Shown one piece after another: positions 8,602 through 17,240 of a stretch of 33,577 bases of DNA. Every line of letters begins with the position of its first letter. The first letter of the stretch is position 1. The DNA comes from JBBRXJ01 sp038248505 (lineage in GTDB: Bacteria > Bacteroidota > Bacteroidia > Bacteroidales > JBBRXJ01): NCBI GenBank assembly GCA_038248505.1, contig JBBRXJ010000037.1, positions 1-33,577 on the forward strand, in the 5' to 3' direction. A program made the translations under genes and the position numbers. Below the pieces are notes generated by a model. It saw nothing but the letters and a program-made list of their open reading frames with translations, did no database searches and was not told the origin of the DNA.

Positions 8602-10641
8602 TTAGTTAATCCCTTTAAATTTATGGTCGAAATCACCTGTAGCCTTTATATCGATGCTGTAGGTAGTAAATATTTGAAGGAAGGTATTTTCAGGTGAGGT
8701 TTTTAAGCTGATGCGCATGATAACATGATTTGCACTCAGTACATAATTAATATGTGCATCATCAATAATGAATGCTAATTTGCTTATTTGTGGTCTTGTT
8801 ACTCTCTTATACATTGCATCGACAGGTGCTGCATCAATATTTTCTACTGATGTTAATGAGTGCAGAATTTTATAGTCTATATCGGTGAACTCAATATTAA
8901 TAGAGGCTTCAAATGGATAGCCGTTGGTAACGATGAAATTAATTATACCTCTTTTAATATTATTTAAATCATCTACATTTTCAGACAGAAAAGGAACCGT
9001 ATCAATTAATGTAATTCCTTTTAGGTCGATGGCTAATGGTATTTCAATGTCAAGAAATGTATTTAATGTATTGGATGCATAAGCAAAATCATCGCGAAGA
9101 CCGCTGTTTCCTTCAGGATGTGTCATGACGCTTAGGCTATACTCAAATTTATCAGGCAGGATGCTGATAAGTTTGGCTGGATTTGAATTTTGATTGCTGA
9201 GAACAAAACGTGATAGAACAGGATGTAAGGGGGGACCCTCAACTGCTTTTGCTATCGAAATTACTGCTGGTAGCGAAGATGTGTTAAGCAAAACTTCACG
9301 TGTTGTTCTACTATTCACTGCTTTTACTTGTCCTATTTTTATATTGCCAGGCATACCTAGACTATTCTCCACATTAAGTGCAATTTTGGCACTGTAAATA
9401 GGCATACTGTCGAGTTTGAATTTCTGCAGTTCTGGAAAATTAATGCTTGCAGGACCAATAGCAAAGGTGTCGCTACCTAAGTAGCCACGGGCATATCCAG
9501 GTTTCAGATCGAGTATTTCTACTATAATATCTACACTATCATCAAGGGTAAGGTAAACTAAATTGCCAGTAGAATCTATTCTTCCTAAAACTTGATTAAA
9601 GAAGGCATTGAATGTATCTAAATCTTTTCCTCTAAAATCAAAATCAAAATTATCAAAAGCATAAATAAATTCTTCAGTAATACTAGCACCTAGTGGTGCT
9701 GCGGGTAGTGTCATTTCTTTATAAAATGGAATACCATTTTGTTTTGCATTGGGTATTGAATAACTAAAGTGTGTAATTTCTCCAATAGTACTAACAACAC
9801 GAATGCGTAAGCGGCCACTTTCAACATGAGCAAAGGTAACTTCACGGTCGCCCATATCTAAAAGACCAACATTTTCTTGATGATCAATAATAGTTTGTGA
9901 TGGAAATATGGCTTCGGCAGAATTTAATTTCAGATTCACCAAACTGACAGTTAAATCGACAAAATCGGAATAATGAATGGTGACATTGAATGATAATGGA
10001 ATGGAGAAAACGAAAGAGACAATAAGTTTTCCCTCAATTTGCTTACCGCTTAAATCAGCCGAATCGTATATAGTACTCCCTTTAGGAATGCTAGCGTAAT
10101 TTTTTGTATGTACAACTACACCGCTATTTTTATTTGTTATGGTGTAACTAATATTCGTGATATTCATCGGAAAGCTATCAACAAGTTTGATACGCATCAT
10201 ACCAGAGCGAAGATCGAGCGAATTGAAATAATTTGAACCATCAATGGTATCTGTAATGGTTTGATTTGAGATGGGTGGAAGTACTATAAAATTAGTACCA
10301 TCGGCCATTCCTAAGGGTTGTACAACTTCTCCTAGCGTTTGGCGATATGAAATATGTTGATCATTTAAGGATATTGAATCGAGCTTTACATTTCGAATAA
10401 ATGGCTTAACATCGAGTGATAGAAGGGTGTCAATTACAAGAGGAGAGAGGTTTTGCCGAAAAACGATTAGTACCGAATCGTTACGCGAAGTGAGATTGCT
10501 GTCATTTACAATATTAAAAATATTGAGCGATGTTTGTGCAATAGGGGCAATAATCTCTGCTTCCCACATCGGTTTGTCGAACTTTTTAATGCAAGCACCT
10601 AGGCTTAATAGTACAATCAATATGAGGCCTTTATTCTTCAT
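8602..10641 (-). CDS. Large lipoprotein of unknown function
   Basis: This 679-residue protein begins with a lipoprotein signal peptide. A short positively charged start and a hydrophobic stretch lead to LSLGAC with the lipid-accepting Cys at residue 17, so it should be anchored in the outer membrane. The mature part has no cysteine motif or catalytic signature that I recognise. It is rich in beta-strand-like segments, many with the pattern D-S-[IVF]-x-[IV] or IDT, suggesting stacked beta-sandwich domains. No residue cluster points to a hydrolase. A 160-nt spacer separates it from the upstream porin gene, so it may have its own promoter. It converges on the barrel gene. A surface or periplasm-facing structural or binding role is a guess only. 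Confidence 0.75.
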   Translation of the reverse strand: MKNKGLILIVLLSLGACIKKFDKPMWEAEIIAPIAQTSLNIFNIVNDSNLTSRNDSVLIVFRQNLSPLVIDTLLSLDVKPFIRNVKLDSISLNDQHISYRQTLGEVVQPLGMADGTNFIVLPPISNQTITDTIDGSNYFNSLDLRSGMMRIKLVDSFPMNITNISYTITNKNSGVVVHTKNYASIPKGSTIYDSADLSGKQIEGKLIVSFVFSIPLSFNVTIHYSDFVDLTVSLVNLKLNSAEAIFPSQTIIDHQENVGLLDMGDREVTFAHVESGRLRIRVVSTIGEITHFSYSIPNAKQNGIPFYKEMTLPAAPLGASITEEFIYAFDNFDFDFRGKDLDTFNAFFNQVLGRIDSTGNLVYLTLDDSVDIIVEILDLKPGYARGYLGSDTFAIGPASINFPELQKFKLDSMPIYSAKIALNVENSLGMPGNIKIGQVKAVNSRTTREVLLNTSSLPAVISIAKAVEGPPLHPVLSRFVLSNQNSNPAKLISILPDKFEYSLSVMTHPEGNSGLRDDFAYASNTLNTFLDIEIPLAIDLKGITLIDTVPFLSENVDDLNNIKRGIINFIVTNGYPFEASINIEFTDIDYKILHSLTSVENIDAAPVDAMYKRVTRPQISKLAFIIDDAHINYVLSANHVIMRISLKTSPENTFLQIFTTYSIDIKATGDFDHKFKGIN

Positions 10642-10801
10642 TAAAAATAAAGGTAGTAAATTTTCTGAACTTTACTTCTTATTTTTACATTTTGAATGCT
10701 TAGTATGACTCAAGGGCGCATAGTTGGAATGAAAGGAGGGTGCAATTTAATAGCTTTTGGCTTTATTGTATTAAAAGAAAAAGGCGGGCTTAAAAATTGG
10801 C

Positions 10802-11959
10802 TTAGAATCCAATATTTATTCGCAACATACCTACAAAGGCATTGTTTTCATTAGCGTATCCGCCCGGATTGATGATATAATGCACGGCAGGTTGTATGCC
10901 AAATGACTCGGTGATTTGATACTGGTAGTTTAATTCTATTGCAGCTTCATATTCATTGCTGTATAAACTTGCATACGAAAAGCCCATTGCTAGAATATCA
11001 ACGGGGCGCTTACTACAGGTGCCTATGGCATTTATACCTGCGCCAATATATAAAGGCACTAAATTTACTTTAGCGGGAGCGTAGCCAATAATAAGAAAAC
11101 CAGCAAGTCCTTTTTCTTTGTCTTCGGCTTTTGGTAATAGCATTTGATCTATAAAACCATATACCCCAAAGTTGCCTTGTTGGCCAACACTATCGGTATA
11201 ACTAGCCATTGGCAAAGCATCAAAATGACCCGTGTGATAAAAAGTACCAATTTTGTATGTTCCCGACAGTTTGCCATCATTCTTATACCATAGTTCACTT
11301 ACCGAAAAGAAGCCTTGTTCTTTACTCATGCTCCAGTCTAAGTTAAATGGATCATCAGCGAGGCTGCCAGGATCGCCATCATAAAAACCTGTACGAATGG
11401 ATAGTTTATTACTTAATTCAAAATTAATAATGGTACCGAAAATGTTTTTTGGAAAAATAGACACGGGAATATTCATTGAAGCGGCGGGCATAATCCCCAA
11501 TGAGCTACTAGTAAATGCTCCACCCCAATCGGAGTATAGAAACTCTGTATTCATATCATGTATACCTGTTAGTATAAATCCTCGTTTGAAATCCTGCCGG
11601 TACCACATCTGATAAAGATAGGTGTAGTTGCCATTTTCAATATTTGATAGTAATTGTATGTCCCCAACATAATCGGCTGTTATGCCTTGTGCGCCATGTG
11701 TGTTTTGGAGTTGGGTGTAAAATGAACCATTTTTCCATAAACCACAAGCCTTTGTGTTTAGAGTAAAAGAGATATTTATTAAACCCATAAATACATTGCC
11801 TTTTCGTATGCCACCAGCAAAATTTCGCACTAAGTCACCTGTGTAGGATGCTTCAAATTGTAATGCTTCCTTGCTATCAATAAGCGAATCTTGTGCTTTT
11901 ATACTAATTGAGGCAATTAAAAAAAGACAGCAAAAGCTATATTTTTTTAAATATAACAT
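10802..11959 (-). CDS. OprB-family carbohydrate-selective porin
   Basis: This 385-residue outer-membrane protein has a signal peptide ending at about SIKAQ (residue 23). It shows family features of OprB-type porins. The first strands read LQFEASYTGDLVRNFAGG, followed by FYTQLQNTHG, YLYQMWYRQDF and GIHDMNTEFLYSDWG, then SSLGIMPAAS with PVSIFP. Later come IGTFYHTGHFDAL and a final strand ending in INIGF. OprB porins allow diffusion of sugars across the outer membrane. The start codon lies only 3 nt after the cheA stop (TAA-CAA-ATG), so it is cotranscribed with the chemosensory genes. That is unusual company for a porin and may link nutrient uptake to the signalling output. Confidence 0.85.
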   Translation of the reverse strand: MLYLKKYSFCCLFLIASISIKAQDSLIDSKEALQFEASYTGDLVRNFAGGIRKGNVFMGLINISFTLNTKACGLWKNGSFYTQLQNTHGAQGITADYVGDIQLLSNIENGNYTYLYQMWYRQDFKRGFILTGIHDMNTEFLYSDWGGAFTSSSLGIMPAASMNIPVSIFPKNIFGTIINFELSNKLSIRTGFYDGDPGSLADDPFNLDWSMSKEQGFFSVSELWYKNDGKLSGTYKIGTFYHTGHFDALPMASYTDSVGQQGNFGVYGFIDQMLLPKAEDKEKGLAGFLIIGYAPAKVNLVPLYIGAGINAIGTCSKRPVDILAMGFSYASLYSNEYEAAIELNYQYQITESFGIQPAVHYIINPGGYANENNAFVGMLRINIGF

Positions 11960-11962
11960 TTG

Positions 11963-14014
11963 TTATTCTTGTTTAAGTTTGCTTTGCTCGCCTCTGTTGA
12001 GTAAGCCTATAGTCTTATTTAAATCCATTACTAGTGCAACGGTTCCATCACCAAGTATGGTTGCTCCTGAAATAAAATCTTGTTCTTTATAATGCTTTCC
12101 TAATGATTTAAGTACCGCTTGATATTCACCTACAACATTATCCACCACCAGCCCAACTTGTTTGTCTTCATAACTCACTACAACAATTTGCTCCATATCG
12201 TTATCATTCCGCACCATATCAAATTCATCGCGAAGGTAGAAGTAGGGAATTTGTTTACCATCAAGAACTACAACGCTATTGAACTTGTCAACTACTTGTG
12301 AATGTTGTACTGCAAAAATTTTATTTACAGAGTGTAGTGGTAATATATAATGTGTGTTTAAAAGTTTTACTAAAAGGCCATCAATGATTGAAAGTGTGAG
12401 TGGAAGTTTGATGGTAATAGTAGTGCCTTTATCTGGTTCCGAATCAATTTCAACTTCACCTCGTATATCCGCTATTTTACGTTTTACCACATCCATTCCA
12501 ACGCCTCTTCCCGATACATCGGTTACTGTTTCAGCGGTTGAGAAACCAGGTAGGAATATGAGATCGAAAATTTCGCGACGTGTAAGAACCGTTTCGGCAC
12601 TAATAAGACCTTTTTCAATAGCTTTACTTCGTATCCTGTCTGGATTAATACCTGCACCATCGTCTTGTACCTGAATGTGAACGCTGGCTCCACTGTAATA
12701 AGCTTTAAAGAGAATGCGTCCGGTTTCAGCTTTACCCTTCTTTTTACGGGTGGCCCCATCTTCAATACCATGATCCAAACTATTGCGCAATATGTGCATA
12801 ATTGGGTCATTAAGACTTTCTATAATATTTTTATCTAATTCGGTTTCGGTTCCTTCGGTAACAAAATCAACACTTTTATTCATGTTTTTTGACAAATCAC
12901 GAACCATTCGTTGAAAACGTGTTACCATATTATCAACGGGTATGAGTACAATGCTAAAAGCTGTATCGCGAAGTTGTCGTGTAAGCTTCTGAATGTTTTC
13001 AGAAATGATAAGTAATTCTCCATCATTGCTTTTTTCTGTAAAGAGACTCAGCCTTGCTTGGGTAGTTACCAATTCGCTTACTAGATTCATTAGGTTATCT
13101 AGTTTTTCGCTACCAACACGTATACTCGCAATGGAATTTTCTTTTCCTTTACGTCCACCATTTATGCTATTACGATTCGCTGTATCTTCATTTTCAAATT
13201 GAGCAATGAAACGATTCATTTTTTCAACTCCAGTATCAATAGTACTTTTGGCTTCTGCTTTTAGAAAGTCATGTAATGTTGGTTTCTTAAATAAATCATC
13301 AGAATAAACAGGTGTTATCTCTAATTCGCAATCGTCTTCAACAAACATGAAAACATCATGAATAGTGCTTGGATCTTGTGCCGTTGCAAGTAAAACCTCC
13401 CAATATGTGTAGCATTTTTTTAAATCTAATTCGCCAAGCTTGGGTATTTTGTTTAAACGAGGAATAGAAAAGCATGAGCCCATATTTGCCAACTCATCAA
13501 TGAGATATAGTGGGTTGGTTCCATTCTTAAATATGTCTTCCTTGGGTTTAAAATAAATAAAATAGGTTTTTATTTGTTGTGACGCTTCGTTTTCCGATGT
13601 TGTACCTTTAGTTGCAGTCTCTTTCCCATTCTCTATTCCATTATTTACACCTCCTATGAGTTGCATATAATGCTCAAGTCCAGATTTTATCTCTTTGGCA
13701 TCTTCGTTATCCTCATTCAGTAAGCGTTTAAGAAAGTCAACGGAGGAGAAGGTCATGTTTAGAATTTCCTCATTCAGTTTGGCTCTCCCGTTACGAATGT
13801 GGTCGTAAATTGATTCGAGATGATGTGTAAGTTGGCTGATTTTCTCAAAGCCAAACATAGCACCACCGCCTTTAAGAGAATGCATTGCACGAAAAGCTCG
13901 TTCAATTATACTTTTCTCCTCCGGCTCTTTTTCGAGCAGCAGAAGTGCTTCCTCGAGGTCGTGGATGTTATCCATTGCTTCCTCAAGGAATTTCTTTTTA
14001 AAGTTATCCATCAT
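11963..14014 (-). CDS. cheA: CheA-type chemotaxis histidine kinase
   Basis: This soluble hybrid-class kinase has 683 residues. Its domains in order are: an Hpt/P1 domain (about 1-105) with phospho-accepting H45 in AMHSLKGGG; a middle domain (about 148-240) with FKPKEDIFKNGTNP and LDLKKCYTYWEV, in the position of the response-regulator-docking P2; a dimerisation helix pair from RVGSEKLDNLMNLVSELV (299-316); and an ATPase with the N box around N411-H415, DDGAGIN (451-457) and GRGVGMDVV (502-510). The last domain is CheW-like P5 (about 540-675). CheA passes phosphate from H45 to CheY. The start ATG overlaps the cheY stop (ATGA). ATG-ATG gives two adjacent possible starts. No CheW, CheR, CheB or MCP gene is adjacent. 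Confidence 0.95.
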   Translation of the reverse strand: MMDNFKKKFLEEAMDNIHDLEEALLLLEKEPEEKSIIERAFRAMHSLKGGGAMFGFEKISQLTHHLESIYDHIRNGRAKLNEEILNMTFSSVDFLKRLLNEDNEDAKEIKSGLEHYMQLIGGVNNGIENGKETATKGTTSENEASQQIKTYFIYFKPKEDIFKNGTNPLYLIDELANMGSCFSIPRLNKIPKLGELDLKKCYTYWEVLLATAQDPSTIHDVFMFVEDDCELEITPVYSDDLFKKPTLHDFLKAEAKSTIDTGVEKMNRFIAQFENEDTANRNSINGGRKGKENSIASIRVGSEKLDNLMNLVSELVTTQARLSLFTEKSNDGELLIISENIQKLTRQLRDTAFSIVLIPVDNMVTRFQRMVRDLSKNMNKSVDFVTEGTETELDKNIIESLNDPIMHILRNSLDHGIEDGATRKKKGKAETGRILFKAYYSGASVHIQVQDDGAGINPDRIRSKAIEKGLISAETVLTRREIFDLIFLPGFSTAETVTDVSGRGVGMDVVKRKIADIRGEVEIDSEPDKGTTITIKLPLTLSIIDGLLVKLLNTHYILPLHSVNKIFAVQHSQVVDKFNSVVVLDGKQIPYFYLRDEFDMVRNDNDMEQIVVVSYEDKQVGLVVDNVVGEYQAVLKSLGKHYKEQDFISGATILGDGTVALVMDLNKTIGLLNRGEQSKLKQE

Positions 14015-14376
14015 CGTATTACTTTGTTAATTGCTGCAATGAGTTTCTCTGGTACAAAGGGTTTAATAATCCAGCCAGTAGCACCAGCATCTTTAGCCTC
14101 CATTTTCTTGGCGTTTTGTGATTCGGTGGTCAGAAATAGAATTGGCACCCTACTATATACTTCCATGGCACGTATCTCTTTGATTAGTGCTATTCCATCC
14201 ATTATAGGCATGTGTAAGTCGGTAATCACTAAATCTATGAGTTGTCCGTCAAGATGTTTCATCGCATCTTTGCCATCTACACCTACAAGGGTCTCAAATC
14301 CTTCGTTTTGCAGCGTAAAGTTAACGACATCGCGTATGCTTTCAGAATCGTCAACTATTAGAATTTTTTTTGCCAT
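14011..14376 (-). CDS. cheY: CheY-like single-domain response regulator
   Basis: This is a 121-residue stand-alone receiver. The acidic pocket is D9 and D10, the phospho-acceptor is D53 in VITDLHMP, the switch threonine is T83 in FLTTES, and the invariant lysine is K105 in IIKPF. There is no output domain, as in CheY. It overlaps cheA by 4 nt and follows the STAS gene by 25 nt, so it is the obvious phosphate acceptor of this CheA. The protein ends NKVIR. Confidence 0.93.
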   Translation of the reverse strand: MAKKILIVDDSESIRDVVNFTLQNEGFETLVGVDGKDAMKHLDGQLIDLVITDLHMPIMDGIALIKEIRAMEVYSRVPILFLTTESQNAKKMEAKDAGATGWIIKPFVPEKLIAAINKVIR

Positions 14377-14401
14377 AATAATTTATTTTGTGTTGTGGTG
14401 T

Positions 14402-14740
14402 TTACAATTTATGTTTTGTTTTTGAAAATAATAGGGTGTTTTCAAATCCGGAATTAGTTAAAAGTGTCAATGCATCCTTATTTAAGTCAATGTGATACTC
14501 AACTTCTTTCTTTTTTTCTTCACATGTACGATAAATAGAGTATAAAAGTTGCAAAAAAACTAATTCTACATTATTTGCATTTTCTACTTTAAATACAAAA
14601 TGCGAATATTTATCAATAAGAGATTCCATTTTTTCTTTTAATGCTTGGGCATTTTCAAGTGAAAGATCATCAGGAAGATGAATATGTACTTCCGTTTCAT
14701 CGTTCTTGGCCTGACTTATTTTAATGCTTTCTTTTTTCAT
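14402..14740 (-). CDS. STAS-domain protein of the chemosensory operon
   Basis: This small soluble protein has 112 residues. From about residue 15 it shows the STAS fold pattern: strand VHIHLPDDLSL, then the helix ENAQALKEKMESLI, strand HFVFKVENANNVEL, helix LQLLYSIYRTCEEKKK, strand EVEYHIDL, and a final helix ALTLLTNSGF. STAS proteins are interaction modules, best known as anti-sigma antagonists, and are often switched by Ser/Thr phosphorylation. Here no obvious Ser is found at the usual D-S-S/T site. The motif reads ENANNVELVFL, so it may act unphosphorylated. It lies between the CheZ-like gene (14-nt gap) and cheY (25-nt gap), so a scaffold or regulatory role in the same pathway is likely. 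Confidence 0.75.
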   Translation of the reverse strand: MKKESIKISQAKNDETEVHIHLPDDLSLENAQALKEKMESLIDKYSHFVFKVENANNVELVFLQLLYSIYRTCEEKKKEVEYHIDLNKDALTLLTNSGFENTLLFSKTKHKL

Positions 14741-14754
14741 GCTTTTTATATTAT

Positions 14755-16566
14755 TTAAAATAATTCAAGATTATCATCATCATCAGCGTTTGTTTGTATA
14801 ACGCTATTTCCTTCAAATATATCAATTTCTCCCTTATGATGCTTAGAGGCGTTGTATTCATGTATGGCATGTTCACTTTGCATGGTATAATGTTGTTTCA
14901 AACGTTCAAGGCTCTCTTTACTAGTTTCTCCTGCAACACCGCATGGGCTCAGTTTTGTGCTAATACTATTGAGTTCAGCTATAATTTTCTCAATCATATT
15001 GTCAAAATACTCATAGTACTTTACATCAGCAACCGCTTGCTTAATCTCCAAAGATATATTTCCACTAATATCCTTATTTGCTTTTAATAATTCAAAAAGT
15101 CGAGTGTTTTTTTCAGCCATCATACTAAGTACTCGGCTTGAGTTGGTTGCAATATCTTCAAGTATTTGACGATTCTTCTCTTCTGAAATGATTACCGGGA
15201 TGTTATTAATTGTTGAGTCCTTAAGCTCATCAATAGTTTTTACGTGCATGCCAATTTTCTCAACAGAATCTTCAATGTCTTTTATAATTTCTTGAATCAT
15301 GCTAACAGTTTTTTGATCCTTGGCATCTTCAAGTATTTTCAAAAAACTGGCAACCACTTTTTGTAATTTATTATCGGCATCGCAAATACGGCCATAGGAT
15401 TTACCAAATACTTCTAATTTAGTGATTGCATTTTCTGTTATTTTGAGGTACTCCATATTGATATTGCTGATATCATTTTTGAAATGACTAGCCTCTTGCA
15501 ATTTGCGTAAAATATCTTCAAAATAGTTTGGACTCGATTCTGATTGGTCGCCAGTAAATTGCTCGCACATATCCGATATGCTATTCATATTATCGCCCAA
15601 ATCGAGTAAGCGTTGCGTTATTGTTTCAATAGCATTTTGATATTCTTTATTGGCGTGTAATAATTGTGATGCTTGTAAACCTGCAATATCTCTAATTTTG
15701 ATGTAGCAATTCATCTTGCCATCAATCGAAAGGCTATTTGTATCTTGCCCATCATATTGCGAAAGTTCATTCAGTATTTCTTTGTGTACTCGTTGTACAT
15801 GCTCAATCTTTTGGCGAATGATATCATGATATTGCAAATTGGTAATTATTTTTGCAATGTTTTGAGAGCTATTTTCGGTTGCTTTGGTCAGTTCAGGAAT
15901 ACGAATCATCGATTCCTTATTCTTTTCGCTTAAGAGTTCTTTTCCAGATTTTATTCGTGAAAGAACTTTATCCATCTCTCCTCTATATGAATGATTTAAT
16001 CGGTCTACACTCCACAAGCTATGATCGGCATTTTCTTTTAAATCTTCCAGGTTGTTTGTAAATGAATTATAAACGATTTTAATATTGTCAATAAGCCGCG
16101 CCACGGTATTTACAGGCGCATCTAGGTTGTTTTTTTTATCGTTTAATGGATTGTTTAATTTTAAATTGGTGGCCAATAGTTTAAGAGACATTAGGTTTTG
16201 ATTAAAGTTGTTGGTTGAAACAAACATTAAATCAAGGTTACGTGAAAGTCGCTCAAAAAATACATGTAAATGACCTATAGATGAGGATACCGCTCTATTG
16301 TATTCTGATAGCTGCTGATGGTAGCTTTCAATCTGGTCTAAAAAGTTGGCTGACTGGTTCTTGTCTGAAAGTATTTCAAAAATTCCTGCTGCATTATCAG
16401 CTACAATTTTGGCTTCTTTATAACTCTTTTTAAATTGATCGTTTAAGCCTAAAAAATCCTCTGACGAGCATTTGTGCAAAGAGATAATTTTTTCATCAAT
16501 ATCAGAAAAGATAGATATTACTTCGCTGATAGAGTACTTGTTTAGCAGGTTTTGGTCGATTGTCAT
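14755..16566 (-). CDS. Helical protein with CheZ-like acid/amide motifs, candidate CheY phosphatase
   Basis: This soluble protein has 603 residues, is mostly alpha-helical and heptad-rich, and has no membrane segment. I do not recognise it as a named family. Residues 244-255, LQYHDIIRQKIE, closely match the CheZ active-site helix, with D248 and Q252 in the D-x3-Q spacing. A second, similar helix at 516-526 carries E519 and N523 (VKYYEYFDNMI), as if the segment was duplicated. The C-terminus ends in an acidic-hydrophobic tail NADDDDNLELF, like the CheY-binding tail of CheZ. It is the first gene of an operon with STAS, cheY, cheA and a porin. No MCP-type signalling hairpin is evident. Phosphatase activity is an inference. 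Confidence 0.7.
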   Translation of the reverse strand: MTIDQNLLNKYSISEVISIFSDIDEKIISLHKCSSEDFLGLNDQFKKSYKEAKIVADNAAGIFEILSDKNQSANFLDQIESYHQQLSEYNRAVSSSIGHLHVFFERLSRNLDLMFVSTNNFNQNLMSLKLLATNLKLNNPLNDKKNNLDAPVNTVARLIDNIKIVYNSFTNNLEDLKENADHSLWSVDRLNHSYRGEMDKVLSRIKSGKELLSEKNKESMIRIPELTKATENSSQNIAKIITNLQYHDIIRQKIEHVQRVHKEILNELSQYDGQDTNSLSIDGKMNCYIKIRDIAGLQASQLLHANKEYQNAIETITQRLLDLGDNMNSISDMCEQFTGDQSESSPNYFEDILRKLQEASHFKNDISNINMEYLKITENAITKLEVFGKSYGRICDADNKLQKVVASFLKILEDAKDQKTVSMIQEIIKDIEDSVEKIGMHVKTIDELKDSTINNIPVIISEEKNRQILEDIATNSSRVLSMMAEKNTRLFELLKANKDISGNISLEIKQAVADVKYYEYFDNMIEKIIAELNSISTKLSPCGVAGETSKESLERLKQHYTMQSEHAIHEYNASKHHKGEIDIFEGNSVIQTNADDDDNLELF

Positions 16567-16670
16567 AGGTTTAGTGTAAAAGGTTAAAAAATATGATAAA
16601 CCTGAATATGCAAGATATAATAATTATACTTGTAGGGATTGTTGCCTGAGAAATAAAATGTTTCCATAAT

Positions 16671-17045
16671 TTATTTTATTAGTTGTTTTTCTACTTTTTC
16701 AAGGAATATGTTAATGTCTATTGGCTTTTCAACAAAATCGATGGCACCTAGTGTTCGTGTATCAGCTTTGTTTTTTTCAGTGCCCGCTGCTGAGATAATA
16801 ATTACTGGTATGTTTTTTAATAAGCTGTTTCTCTTTATTTCTTTTAAAAAGTCAAATCCGCTTATCCCTGGCATTAACAAATCAAGTAAAATAAGATCAA
16901 CCTTGTTTGTTTCAAGAGTTTTAAATGCTTCTTTAGCACTCTCAACAGCTAATATTTCATAGCCCTTAGTTCTCAATACAGCCTCTAGTAGGGTGTTGTT
17001 CGTTGCTGAGTCGTCAATTGCGAGTATTTTATAAGTATTATTCAT
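16671..17045 (-). CDS. Single-domain response regulator (receiver)
   Basis: This is a 124-residue receiver with acidic pocket D11/D12, phospho-acceptor D55 in LILLDLLMPG, switch serine S85 in IIISAAG and lysine K107 in VEKPID. No output domain follows. The frame is open up to 17114, but the extra 23 residues have no receiver resemblance. The ATG at 17045 (MNNTYKILAIDD) gives the normal start, so I use that. It is divergent from the Crp/Fnr gene, with the palindrome at 17129-17144 between them. Its partner kinase is not obvious. The nearby CheA and the receiver-PAS kinase are both candidates. Confidence 0.9.
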   Translation of the reverse strand: MNNTYKILAIDDSATNNTLLEAVLRTKGYEILAVESAKEAFKTLETNKVDLILLDLLMPGISGFDFLKEIKRNSLLKNIPVIIISAAGTEKNKADTRTLGAIDFVEKPIDINIFLEKVEKQLIK

Positions 17046-17128
17046 ATTTTTAATAATATCATAGTTCAAAATTACATTCATTGTATATCTTTTGCAACGA
17101 ATTTCGAGTGACATTCCTTACCTTTTAA

Positions 17129-17144
17129 GGTGATTCTAATCACC
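17129..17144. promoter_or_regulatory. Candidate Crp/Fnr operator GGTGATT-CT-AATCACC
   Basis: This perfect 16-nt inverted repeat contains GTGAT-N4-ATCAC, the spacing and half-site of Fnr-class boxes (TTGAT-N4-ATCAA). It lies in the divergent intergenic region, 96 nt before the Crp/Fnr gene and 83 nt before the receiver at 17045. Autoregulation and control of the receiver gene are inferred. Confidence 0.65.
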
Positions 17145-17240
17145 GTTTTTTAGCTAAGTCATTTTTTTTCGTATATTTATAAATGTAGCATTATTGTATT
17201 TAAGTTGATAATGAGTTAGTTATTGTAATTCCGTAAAAAC

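Noticed and set aside
14402..14740. STAS protein as an anti-sigma antagonist controlling a sigma factor
   Set aside because: No anti-sigma kinase, phosphatase or sigma factor gene is nearby and the usual phospho-serine site is not evident. The chemosensory context is the stronger clue.
17046..17114. Longer start (17114) for the receiver at 16671
   Set aside because: The extra 23 residues do not belong to the receiver fold and crowd the operator. The ATG at 17045 begins the normal receiver.
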